The notes under the pieces: generated by a model
The model's input: only the letters and a program-made list of their open reading frames with translations
Database searches by the model: none
Told to the model about the DNA's origin: nothing
Position numbers and translations under genes: made by a program
Assembly (NCBI GenBank): GCA_946998205.1
Contig: CAMPYJ010000034.1
Coordinates: 1-27,782 of the forward strand
Direction: 5' to 3'
Origin: an uncultured Prevotella sp.
GTDB lineage: Bacteria; Bacteroidota; Bacteroidia; Bacteroidales; Bacteroidaceae
Length of the DNA stretch: 27,782 nt
Part shown: positions 1-8,049 of the stretch, one piece after another
Numbering within the stretch: position 1 is the stretch's first letter
Layout of the letters: every line of letters begins with the position of its first letter

Positions 1-120
1 TTTTTGGTTCCATTTGTTTGTTCGTTCAGTCGTATAGCCCGCTATACTCCTTCACTCACAAACAAATAGACCACAAAAACGGCCTCGCAATCTGACAAAG
101 CTAATTTATAGAACCGCCCT
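1..120 (-). repeat. Family-1 MITE-like repeat, copy 1 (cut by window edge)
   Basis: Read on the minus strand, this begins with the same 19-bp terminal sequence (AGGGCGGTTCTATAAATTA) as the copies at 2982, 12691 and 16077. It then follows them closely through the central hairpin (GTATAGC-GG-GCTATAC) until the window edge. The far terminal repeat lies outside the window. It sits downstream of the pckA terminator. Of the other copies it is closest to the one at 12691. Confidence 0.85.
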
Positions 121-175
121 TAAATGGTTATTGACGTGAATTTTTCCCAAAGGTTATCTTCACAAATTCAAAAAT

Positions 176-209
176 GGGGCTTATTCATCTTTTAAAATGA
201 ACAAGCCCC
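176..209 (-). terminator. Rho-independent terminator of pckA
   Basis: A 13-bp inverted repeat (176-188 with 197-209) around an 8-nt loop lies 30 bp past the pckA stop codon. The one mismatch on the plus strand becomes a G-U wobble in minus-strand RNA, and the T-rich tract follows on the minus side. Both points assign it to pckA. Confidence 0.8.
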
Positions 210-238
210 AGTCTATGTTGATTGTGCCTCAATCAGAT

Positions 239-1852
239 TTACAGCTGAGGACCAGCAGCTACAAGAGCTTTACCAGCTTCGTTGGTGGTGTACTTCACGA
301 AGTTCTTCTGGAAGCGAGCAGCCAAGTCTTTTGCTTTCTCATCCCACTGTGATGCGTCTTTGTAAGTGTCGCGGGGGTCGAGAATATCTGTGGCAACACC
401 TTCCAACTTGGTAGGAACTACGAAGTTGAAGTAAGGGATGGTCTTGGTAGGAGCCTCGTCGATAGAGTGGTTCAAGATAGCATCGATGATACCACGCGTG
501 TCACGGATAGAGATACGCTTGCCCGTACCGTTCCAACCTGTGTTCACCAAGTAAGCCTTAGCGCCATTCTTCTTCATCTTCTTCACCAACTCTTCAGCGT
601 ATTTTGTCGGATGCAATTCAAGGAATGCCTGACCGAAGCAAGCTGAGAATGTAGGAGTAGGCTCTGTGATACCACGCTCCGTACCTGCCAATTTAGCTGT
701 GAAGCCAGAGAGGAAGTAATACTTGGTTTGCTCCTCGTTCAGGATAGATACTGGAGGTAACACACCGAACGCATCAGCACTCAAGAAGATAACTTGCTTT
801 GCAGCAGGACCAGCTGAGACAGGACGTACGATGTTCTTAATGTGATAGATAGGATATGTTACACGAGTATTCTCTGTACGAGACTTGTCTGCAAAGTCAA
901 TCTTACCTTTCTCATCAACAATAACGTTCTCTAACAATGCATCACGTGTGATAGCTCCGTAGATATCAGGCTCAGACTCTTTGTCAAGGTTGATAACCTT
1001 AGCGTAGCATCCACCTTCAAAGTTGAATACACCGTTGTCATCCCATCCGTGCTCGTCATCACCAATCAATAAACGTTTAGGGTCGGTAGACAAGGTTGTT
1101 TTACCTGTACCAGACAATCCAAAGAAGATAGCTGTATTCTGACCCTTCATATCAGTGTTAGCAGAGCAGTGCATAGAAGCCATACCCTTCAAAGGCAAAA
1201 AGTAGTTCATCATGGAGAACATACCCTTCTTCATTTCACCACCATACCATGTGTTCAAGATAACCTGCTCTTTAGTAGTTACGTTGAAGGCAACACATGT
1301 TTCAGAATTCAAACCCAGCTCCTTGTAGTTCTCCACCTTAGCTTTAGAAGCATTGTAAACAACGAAGTCTGGTTCTTGCTCGAATTCTGCTTCGTTCTTT
1401 GGACGAATAAACATATTTGTAACGAAGTGAGCTTGCCAAGCAACTTCAACGATGAAACGAATCTTCATGCGAGTGTCTTTGTTAGCACCGCAGAAACCAT
1501 CAACAATGAACAAGCGCTTGTTGGAAAGCTCTTTCTTAGCCAATTCGTTAACAACCTTCCAAGTTTCCTTGGTCATTCTGTGGTTGTCGTTCTTATATTC
1601 GTCTGAAGTCCACCATACTGTATCGTGAGAATTCTCATCGTCTACAATAAACTTATCCTTAGGTGAACGACCTGTGTAAATACCAGTCTGAACGCAAACT
1701 GCGCCAAGCTCTGTTTCCTGACCTTTTTCAAAGCCCTCGAGACCTGCTTTAGTCTCTTCCTCAAACAACACTTCGTAAGAAGGATTGTAAACTACTTCTG
1801 TTGTACCTGTAATACCATACTTCTCAAGTATGGCTCTATCAAACTTTGCCAT
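239..1852 (-). CDS. pckA: Phosphoenolpyruvate carboxykinase (ATP)
   Basis: This 537-residue protein matches ATP-dependent PEP carboxykinase, a cytosolic enzyme that interconverts oxaloacetate plus ATP with PEP, CO2 and ADP. In Bacteroidales it is also thought to run in the CO2-fixing direction on the succinate/propionate route. Visible motifs are TGRSPKDK near 59-66 (substrate Arg), YGGEMKKGMFS near 203-213, the kinase-1a loop GLSGTGKTTLS at 245-255 and the kinase-2/metal motif IGDDEHGWD at 263-271. The length is normal. It has its own promoter (1914-1944) and terminator (176-209), so it is probably monocistronic. It diverges from upp. Its coding strand is visibly G/T-rich in third positions, unlike the plus-strand genes to its right. 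Confidence 0.98.
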   Translation of the reverse strand: MAKFDRAILEKYGITGTTEVVYNPSYEVLFEEETKAGLEGFEKGQETELGAVCVQTGIYTGRSPKDKFIVDDENSHDTVWWTSDEYKNDNHRMTKETWKVVNELAKKELSNKRLFIVDGFCGANKDTRMKIRFIVEVAWQAHFVTNMFIRPKNEAEFEQEPDFVVYNASKAKVENYKELGLNSETCVAFNVTTKEQVILNTWYGGEMKKGMFSMMNYFLPLKGMASMHCSANTDMKGQNTAIFFGLSGTGKTTLSTDPKRLLIGDDEHGWDDNGVFNFEGGCYAKVINLDKESEPDIYGAITRDALLENVIVDEKGKIDFADKSRTENTRVTYPIYHIKNIVRPVSAGPAAKQVIFLSADAFGVLPPVSILNEEQTKYYFLSGFTAKLAGTERGITEPTPTFSACFGQAFLELHPTKYAEELVKKMKKNGAKAYLVNTGWNGTGKRISIRDTRGIIDAILNHSIDEAPTKTIPYFNFVVPTKLEGVATDILDPRDTYKDASQWDEKAKDLAARFQKNFVKYTTNEAGKALVAAGPQL

Positions 1853-1913
1853 TATATAAAAATGTATTTAAGTGTGAATAATTATTCCATACAATATTTT
1901 TCTTTGACGACTA

Positions 1914-1944
1914 CAAAATTAATTAAAATAAATAGGTTGACAAA
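1914..1944 (-). promoter_or_regulatory. Bacteroidota-type promoter of pckA
   Basis: On the minus strand, TTTG (1941-1944), a 19-bp spacer and TAATTTTG (1914-1921) match the Bacteroidota primary-sigma consensus TTTG-N19-21-TAnnTTTG exactly. The predicted start leaves a leader of about 55 nt before the pckA ATG. Confidence 0.75.
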
Positions 1945-2034
1945 TTTTAGCCTGTAAAAAATGTATATAGGTTGTACTCTTTAGGTTAAAGAAATAAAAA
2001 AACAATGTGCGTGACGGACATTTGCAATTTTCAC

Positions 2035-2067
2035 TTTGCAAAAATAAATGGAAATTGCCTATTTTTG
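2035..2067 (+). promoter_or_regulatory. Bacteroidota-type promoter of upp
   Basis: TTTG (2035-2038), a 21-bp spacer and TATTTTTG (2060-2067) form a full consensus promoter. It ends about 30 bp before the upp ATG, which implies a short leader. Confidence 0.75.
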
Positions 2068-2096
2068 CACGGTGAAAACATAACATACGTTACGCA

Positions 2097-2756
2097 ATGA
2101 AAATTATCAACCTAAGCGAGTCTAACTCCATCATCAATCAATATTTGGCTGAGACGAGAGACGTAGGCTACCAAAAGAACCGCTTGCTGTTTCGTAACAA
2201 CATCCAGAGAATCGGCGAACTGGAGGCTTACGAGATTTCCAAGCAACTGGATTACGAAACCAAGGATGTTACTACCCCGTTGGGTATTTCACAAGTCAAC
2301 GTACCTGCCGACAAGATTGTCCTGGCAACCATCTTCCGCGCCGGTCTTCCCTTTCACAACGGATTTCTCAATATCTTCGACCATGCGGGAAATGCCTTTG
2401 TTTCTGCTTACCGTGAATATACCGACGAGGAACACCACAACATTGGCGTTCATGTAGAATATTTGGCTACACCGAGCATCGACGGTAAGACTTTAATCAT
2501 AGCCGACCCCATGTTGGCCACCGGTGCCTCGATGGAATTGGGCTACAAGGCTTTCCTCACCAAGGGCACGCCCAAGCGCATTCACGTGGCATGTGTCATC
2601 GCCAGTCCGGAGGGCATCGAACACATCAAGAAGACTTTCCCCGGGGAGAAAACCACCATCTGGTGTGCTGCCATCGATCCGGGACTGAACGAGCACCAAT
2701 ACATCGTGCCGGGATTCGGGGATGCCGGTGACCTTTGCTACGGCGAAAAGCTGTAA
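2097..2756 (+). CDS. upp: Uracil phosphoribosyltransferase
   Basis: This 219-residue protein belongs to the uracil phosphoribosyltransferase family (uracil + PRPP to UMP + PPi, pyrimidine salvage, cytosol). The PRPP-binding loop is LIIADPMLATGAS, near residues 132-144. The C-terminal GFGDAGDLCYGEKL is the family's uracil-binding end (usually PGxGDAGDRxFGT). The length is typical for the Bacteroidota form. It stands alone behind its own promoter and is followed by a gene-free, repeat-filled stretch before leuS. Confidence 0.96.
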   Translation: MKIINLSESNSIINQYLAETRDVGYQKNRLLFRNNIQRIGELEAYEISKQLDYETKDVTTPLGISQVNVPADKIVLATIFRAGLPFHNGFLNIFDHAGNAFVSAYREYTDEEHHNIGVHVEYLATPSIDGKTLIIADPMLATGASMELGYKAFLTKGTPKRIHVACVIASPEGIEHIKKTFPGEKTTIWCAAIDPGLNEHQYIVPGFGDAGDLCYGEKL

Positions 2757-2795
2757 CCATACTCCTAACGCAAGACGTAATCCGTCGATGAAAGG

Positions 2796-2821
2796 CATCA
2801 TCACGCATCAAAATGATGATG
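2796..2821 (+). terminator. Possible terminator of upp
   Basis: CATCATC (2796-2802) can pair with GATGATG (2815-2821) across a 12-nt loop, followed by an A/T-rich tail. It lies 40 bp past the stop codon. The stem is short and AT-rich, so this is tentative. Confidence 0.4.
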
Positions 2822-2981
2822 AATTTTATTGACAACATACTTCCTTATATTTGGCGTATTTTCAAACAACTCCACTCAAGGTTGCAAATACGCCAAAAAT
2901 GAGTGTTTTTCGTATCTCATTCAGCTACAATACATTGCATCTTCATCCATGTATGAAGCAGCGTTTTTGTTATCTTTTTCA

Positions 2982-3176
2982 AGGGCGGTTCTATAAATTA
3001 GCTTTGACAGATTGTGAGACTATTTTTGAGTTCAATTTGTTTGTGAGTGAAGGAGTATAGTGAACTATACGACTGAATGAACAAGCAAATTGAAGCAAAA
3101 AGAGTCCACAAGATGACAAAACGTAAAAAGACTGACATAAAAAAAACTTTACGGTGGTAATTTATAGAACCGCCCT
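2982..3176 (+). repeat. Family-1 MITE-like repeat, copy 2 (complete)
   Basis: A 195-bp element bounded by AGGGCGGTTCTATAAATTA and its exact reverse complement. The inverted match extends one more base on each side in the flanks. Inside is a long imperfect hairpin (CAATTTGTTTGT paired with ACAAGCAAATTG) capped by GTATAGT-GA-ACTATAC. The other copies have C/G where this copy has T/A in that tip, a compensated pair. There is no coding capacity for a transposase. No clear target duplication was found. Confidence 0.85.
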
Positions 3177-3563
3177 TAAACCAATAGCATGGCTTTTATC
3201 CCGCAATAACCATGCTTTTACCGCATTATAGCATAGCTATTGCGGCGCAAAGTCATGCATATAGCAACCCTAACTCAAGGCTATTGCACCGAAATCTTAT
3301 TTTTCTCACCCAAAAATCTCATTTTTGCTTCCTCCTTGCCTATTGATTTTTTCTATATGACAAAATAAGAAGTGCCGTTTTAAGGCCATTATTTGGTAAA
3401 TAATTAGGACATTTATCAGGATGGCATTCGCCCCCAAAACATGATTCATCCGCACACATTCATCCTCTTTCCACCACGTTGGTACTTGCCGTGTCATCAG
3501 CGTATAGGCAGGTGATTTATAATAAAATTCAAGAATTATACAATCCATATCTTATTTTTTTCG

Positions 3564-3571
3564 TACTTTTG
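3564..3571 (+). promoter_or_regulatory. Promoter -7 element upstream of leuS
   Basis: TACTTTTG matches TAnnTTTG and lies 53 bp before the leuS ATG. No clear TTTG is visible at the expected distance upstream, so only the -7 half is supported. It sits in the last block of family-2 copy A. Confidence 0.5.
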
Positions 3572-3624
3572 TCACCTATTATATACACCTCGAAACACAA
3601 TAGAACGTTAATTTAGGATATCTT

Positions 3625-6477
3625 ATGGAATACAATTTCAGAGAAATTGAGAAAAAGTGGCAACAACAGTGGGTGAAAAACAAAACCTATCACGTTGTGG
3701 AAGATGCCCAAAAGAAAAAATATTATGTACTCAACATGTTCCCCTACCCATCTGGAGCGGGCCTTCACGTAGGCCATCCTTTGGGCTATATTGCCAGTGA
3801 TATCTACGCGCGGTACAAGCGGCAGAATGGATTCAACGTTCTCAACCCCATGGGCTACGACGCCTATGGACTGCCAGCCGAGCAGTATGCCATACAAACG
3901 GGGCAACACCCCTCCATCACTACAGAGGAAAACATCAAGCACTATCGCGAACAGTTGGACAAGATAGGATTTTCGTTCGATTGGGATCGTGAGATTAGAA
4001 CCTGCGACCCAGCTTATTACAAGTGGACACAATGGGCGTTCATCAAAATGTTTCAATCGTATTATGACAACGATTTGCAGAAAGCACAGCCTATTACGTC
4101 GCTCGTACAGCATTTTGAAACTAACGGAACTGACGGTTTGAACGTGGCTCAGAGCGAAGAACTACAATTCACAGCCGATGAATGGAAAGCCATGACAGAG
4201 CTTCAACAGCAGCAAACGCTCATGAACTACCGCATCGCTTACCTGGGCGAAACGATGGTAAACTGGTGTGCCGGACTGGGCACCGTGCTGGCCAACGATG
4301 AGGTGGTAGATGGCGTGAGCGAGCGAGGTGGCTACCCCGTGGTGCAAAAGAAAATGAAACAATGGTGCTTGCGCGTGTCTGCGTACGCGCAACGCTTGCT
4401 CGACGGACTGGAAAAAGTGAACTGGACGGAGTCGCTGAAGGAAACGCAACGCAACTGGATTGGACGCTCGCAAGGTACCGAGGTGCAGTTTAAAGTGGCC
4501 AACGCCGATGACCTGTCTTTAACGGTGTTCACCACCCGAGCCGATACCATGTTCGGTGTTACGTTCATGGTGCTGGCGCCAGAGAGCGAATACGTCAGCC
4601 AAGTGACCACTCCCGAGCAGGCTGCGGCGGTGGAAGAATATGTAGAAGCGACGAAAAAGCGCACCGAACGCGAACGCATCGCCGATAGAAAAGTAACCGG
4701 AGTGTTCACCGGAAGCTACGCCGTGAACCCATTGACGGGCGACAACATCCCCATCTGGGTGGGTGACTATGTACTGGCAGGCTACGGAACAGGGGCCATC
4801 ATGGCCGTTCCGGCACACGACAGCCGCGACTATGCCTTTGCCAAGCATTTCAATCTGCCCGTCATTCCGCTGATCGAAGGGGCTGATGTGAGTGAAGAGA
4901 GCTACGATGCGAAAGAGGGAATCATGACTAACAGTCCGGCTGAAGGAAAACAAACACCGTTGAGCCTCAATGGATTGACGGTGAAAGAGGCCATTGCCGC
5001 CACCCGAAAATATGTGGTTGAACAGGGTATCGGGCGCGTTCGGGTGAACTATCGCCTACGCGATGCCATCTTCTCTCGGCAGCGCTATTGGGGCGAACCT
5101 TTCCCGGTATATTATCAAGACGGCATGCCTCACATGATTCCCGAAGAGTGCTTGCCGCTCGAATTGCCTGAGATTGACAAGTATGAGCCTACCGAGACAG
5201 GCGAACCGCCATTGGGCAGGGCCAAGAAATGGGCTTGGGACGTGGAACAAAACAAGGTGGTGGACAAATCACTTGTCAACAATTCTACCATATTCCCATT
5301 GGAATTAAACACCATGCCAGGCTTTGCCGGCAGTTCGGCTTATTACCTTCGTTACATGGATCCGCACAACGATGAGGCATTGGTGGATAAAAAGGTAGCT
5401 GCTTATTGGCAGAACGTGGACCTTTATGTGGGTGGAACGGAACACGCCACGGGTCACTTGATTTATTCAAGATTTTGGAATAAGTTCCTGCATGATTATG
5501 GTTACTCCTTCAAGGAAGAACCTTTTGAGAAGCTGGTGAACCAGGGAATGATACAAGGACGCAGCAACTTTGTGTATCGTATCAACAACGATGACCATTC
5601 GGCAGCGCCTGTTTTCGTGTCATTGGGATTGAAAGAACAATATAAAACCACTCCCATTCATGTGGACGTGAACATGGTTCACGGCGACGTGTTGGACATA
5701 GAGGCCTTCAAGGCGTGGCGGCCGGAATACAAACATGCTGAATTTATCCTGGAAGGAGATAAATATGTGTGCGGCTGGGCCATCGAGAAGATGTCGAAAT
5801 CGATGTACAACGTTGTCAATCCTGACATGATAGTAGAACAGTATGGTGCCGACACTTTGCGCTTGTACGAAATGTTCTTAGGCCCGGTAGAGGCCAGCAA
5901 GCCATGGGACACCAACGGCATTGACGGTTGTCACCGGTTCTTGAAGAAACTGTGGGGACTGATTTACGAAAACAGAACCGACAAGTTCTTGCCCAACGAC
6001 GATGAGCCAACAAAAGAACAGCTGAAGTCTGTACACAAACTCATCAAGAAAGTGACGGGCGACATCGAGCAGTTTTCATACAACACGGCCATCTCTGCCT
6101 TCATGATCTGCGTAAACGAACTGACGCAAAGCAAGTGCGCCAACAAGGAACTGCTCAAGGATGTCATCAAACTGTTGTCACCCTTCGCACCACACGTCAG
6201 CGAAGAGCTGTGGCACGCGCTGGGTGGAGAGGGCTCGGTTTGCGATGCCCAATGGCCTGCATGCAATGAGGAATATCTCAAAGAGAGCGACGTACAGATG
6301 ACGGTATCGTTCAACGGAAAGGCTCGCTTCCAGATGGTGTTCGGCATAGACGACAGTCGTGAAGCCATCGAAGAAAAGGTGCTTGCCGACGAGCGAACAC
6401 AAAAATACATCGCAGACAAAACAATTATCAAGACTATCATCGTTCCAAAAAAAATCATCAACATCGTTCTCAAATGA
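3625..6477 (+). CDS. leuS: Leucyl-tRNA synthetase
   Basis: A 950-residue class Ia aminoacyl-tRNA synthetase that charges tRNA-Leu in the cytosol. The HIGH signature is HVGH at 48-51 within FPYPSGAGLHVGHPLGY, and the KMSKS loop is at 722-726. The CP1 editing domain is recognisable from the threonine-rich TTRADTMFG (303-311) and GTGAIMAVPAHDSRDY (388-403), which clear mischarged tRNA. The C-terminal anticodon-binding part follows the KMSKS loop. The start is set by the conserved N-terminus MEYNFREIEKKWQ. It heads a plus-strand operon, and its stop codon overlaps the next start (ATGA). Confidence 0.98.
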   Translation: MEYNFREIEKKWQQQWVKNKTYHVVEDAQKKKYYVLNMFPYPSGAGLHVGHPLGYIASDIYARYKRQNGFNVLNPMGYDAYGLPAEQYAIQTGQHPSITTEENIKHYREQLDKIGFSFDWDREIRTCDPAYYKWTQWAFIKMFQSYYDNDLQKAQPITSLVQHFETNGTDGLNVAQSEELQFTADEWKAMTELQQQQTLMNYRIAYLGETMVNWCAGLGTVLANDEVVDGVSERGGYPVVQKKMKQWCLRVSAYAQRLLDGLEKVNWTESLKETQRNWIGRSQGTEVQFKVANADDLSLTVFTTRADTMFGVTFMVLAPESEYVSQVTTPEQAAAVEEYVEATKKRTERERIADRKVTGVFTGSYAVNPLTGDNIPIWVGDYVLAGYGTGAIMAVPAHDSRDYAFAKHFNLPVIPLIEGADVSEESYDAKEGIMTNSPAEGKQTPLSLNGLTVKEAIAATRKYVVEQGIGRVRVNYRLRDAIFSRQRYWGEPFPVYYQDGMPHMIPEECLPLELPEIDKYEPTETGEPPLGRAKKWAWDVEQNKVVDKSLVNNSTIFPLELNTMPGFAGSSAYYLRYMDPHNDEALVDKKVAAYWQNVDLYVGGTEHATGHLIYSRFWNKFLHDYGYSFKEEPFEKLVNQGMIQGRSNFVYRINNDDHSAAPVFVSLGLKEQYKTTPIHVDVNMVHGDVLDIEAFKAWRPEYKHAEFILEGDKYVCGWAIEKMSKSMYNVVNPDMIVEQYGADTLRLYEMFLGPVEASKPWDTNGIDGCHRFLKKLWGLIYENRTDKFLPNDDEPTKEQLKSVHKLIKKVTGDIEQFSYNTAISAFMICVNELTQSKCANKELLKDVIKLLSPFAPHVSEELWHALGGEGSVCDAQWPACNEEYLKESDVQMTVSFNGKARFQMVFGIDDSREAIEEKVLADERTQKYIADKTIIKTIIVPKKIINIVLK

Positions 6478-7451
6478 TTAAAAACAAGGAATTCATCTTA
6501 TCAGAGGTAAAAGACTATGTGTTCATCACGCTTGGTCTTTTGCTTTACACCACGGCGTTCACCATATTCCTGCTGCCCTACGAAATAGTAACCGGCGGGG
6601 TGACAGGTATGTCGGCCATCGTGTATTACGCCACCGGCTTTAAGCTGGAGAACACATACATGATCATCAACATCACATTACTAATCGTAGCCCTGAAGAT
6701 TCTGGGCTTCCGATTCATGATGAAGACCATCTATGCCATCTTTGCCCTATACTTCATGCTGAAGATAGCGCAAGACCTGATGCCGCTGGACGGCCATGGT
6801 AACTTCGTCAAAGTGCTGGGCGAGGGTCAAGACTTCATGTCGATGGTCATCGGATGTTGTCTTACCGGCACATCGCTGGCCGTGGTGTTCCTGAACAACG
6901 GCAGTACGGGCGGGTCGGACATCATCGCCGCATGCGTGAACAAATACAAGGATTTGTCGCTCGGACAGGTGCTGATATTGGTAGACATATGTATTGTCAG
7001 CAGTTGTTTCTTCTTCCCCCAATTTGGCGAAATGGCACAACGAGCACACAAGGTGGTGTTTGGTTACTGCACCATCATCATTGAATGCTTCATGCTCGAC
7101 TTTGTGTTTGCCCGTCAACGACAATCAGTTCAGTTCATGATTTATTCGAGAAAACACGAAGAGATAGCCGACATTCTGTCCAAAGAAACTGATCATGGAC
7201 TCACCATTCTTGACGGACACGGGTGGTATACCGGACAGGAAATCAAGGTAATTTGTTTGTTAGCCCGTAAAAATGAAAGTCAGTTAATCTTCCGACTCAT
7301 CAAGATGACCGACCCAAACGCCTTTGTCAGTCAGAGTTCTGTCATCGGTGTGTATGGCGAGGGATTTGATCAAATTAAGGTAAAAGTAAAGAAAAAACAT
7401 GAAGATCGTATTCGCAACAAACAATCCCAACAAGCTTCAGGAAATTCGTGA
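6474..7451 (+). CDS. YitT family integral membrane protein (DUF161 + DUF2179)
   Basis: This 325-residue protein has hydrophobic membrane segments through about residue 212, with the family-typical glycine-rich turns TGGVTGMSAI (40-49) and NNGSTGGSDIIA (141-152). A cytosolic DUF2179 domain follows at about 219-303 (ending GVYGEGFDQIKVK). The family's role is not settled, so I give no function. It starts on the ATGA overlap with leuS and is therefore probably translationally coupled. The last ~17 codons, past the DUF2179 domain, overlap the start of rdgB by 53 nt in another frame, which is longer than the usual 1-8 nt overlap. Confidence 0.93.
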   Translation: MIKNKEFILSEVKDYVFITLGLLLYTTAFTIFLLPYEIVTGGVTGMSAIVYYATGFKLENTYMIINITLLIVALKILGFRFMMKTIYAIFALYFMLKIAQDLMPLDGHGNFVKVLGEGQDFMSMVIGCCLTGTSLAVVFLNNGSTGGSDIIAACVNKYKDLSLGQVLILVDICIVSSCFFFPQFGEMAQRAHKVVFGYCTIIIECFMLDFVFARQRQSVQFMIYSRKHEEIADILSKETDHGLTILDGHGWYTGQEIKVICLLARKNESQLIFRLIKMTDPNAFVSQSSVIGVYGEGFDQIKVKVKKKHEDRIRNKQSQQASGNS

Positions 7452-8037
7452 CATACTGGGAGAACGGTTTGAAATAGTGTCTCTGCAAGATATCGGTTGT
7501 CATGAGGATATTCCAGAGACAGGAGATACCTTGCAAGAGAATGCCTTACAAAAGGCCATGTATGTGGCTGAACACTATGGATTGGACTGCTTTGCCGATG
7601 ATACAGGCCTTGAAGTGGAAGCTCTTAATGGTCAACCAGGCGTTCACAGCGCACGCTATGCCGAAGGAACCGACCATGACAGCGAGGCAAACATGCGGAA
7701 ACTATTGCGTGAATTACAGGGAAAAAACAATCGAAAGGCTTGTTTCAGAACAGTCATAGCCTTGTTGAAACACGCTAAAAAACAAACAACTGGCACGTCG
7801 GAAAACAGCAATTATCAACCTGAAATTCATTATTTTGAAGGACGTGTGGATGGTTTAATTGCAGAAGAGAAACGTGGTGATGCTGGTTTTGGCTATGATC
7901 CGCTGTTCATTCCCAACGGATATAGTCAGAGTTTTGCCGAACTTGGTGAAACTATAAAAAACCATATCTCGCACCGCGCACAGGCTGTAGAAAAGTTGGC
8001 AGAATATCTTAACGGTAAGATCAACGAAACTTCATAA
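7399..8037 (+). CDS. rdgB: XTP/dITP diphosphatase (RdgB/HAM1 family)
   Basis: A 212-residue house-cleaning NTPase that hydrolyses dITP, XTP and ITP to monophosphates, keeping deaminated purines out of DNA and RNA. Family motifs are the N-terminal FATNNPNKLQEI (5-16), the metal/catalytic segment ADDTGLEVEAL (66-76), GFGYDPLF (163-170) and SHRAQA (191-196). The start is fixed by the conserved MKIVFATNN, even though it falls inside yitT. It is slightly longer than the usual ~195-200 residues because of a variable insert near 124-142. It sits 12 bp upstream of the PorZ-like gene. Confidence 0.96.
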   Translation: MKIVFATNNPNKLQEIRDILGERFEIVSLQDIGCHEDIPETGDTLQENALQKAMYVAEHYGLDCFADDTGLEVEALNGQPGVHSARYAEGTDHDSEANMRKLLRELQGKNNRKACFRTVIALLKHAKKQTTGTSENSNYQPEIHYFEGRVDGLIAEEKRGDAGFGYDPLFIPNGYSQSFAELGETIKNHISHRAQAVEKLAEYLNGKINETS

Positions 8038-8049
8038 CCCTACTACAGC

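Larger units (their letters stand above)
2822..3590 (+). repeat. Family-2 intergenic repeat, copy A (interrupted by a family-1 element)
   Basis: This gap shares ordered blocks with 15084-15600 and with the minus strand of 25690-26100. The blocks are a TTTTnTTGACA start, a TTTGGCGTATTT/AAATACGCCAAA inverted repeat (2850-2861 with 2886-2897, 12 of 12 paired), a zone rich in GCATTGC/GCAATAGCAT words (about 3178-3295), and a core AAGTGCCGTTTTA...ATTTGG (3370-3400). Its right end carries TACTTTTGTCACCTATTATA, also nearly present in copy B. A family-1 element (2982-3176) is inserted within it. No convincing gene of ordinary size was found here. Confidence 0.7.

Noticed and set aside
2982..3176. Target site duplication around family-1 elements
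   Set aside because: Flanks of the three complete copies (TTCA/TAAA, GTAT/GTAA, TTTT/TTAA) do not give a consistent duplication, so none is claimed.
3306..3548. 80-residue minus-strand open frame in the upp-leuS gap
   Set aside because: Lies wholly in family-2 copy A. Only its last ~27 codons resemble the other copies and the rest has no support. Reported only as the micropeptide observation.
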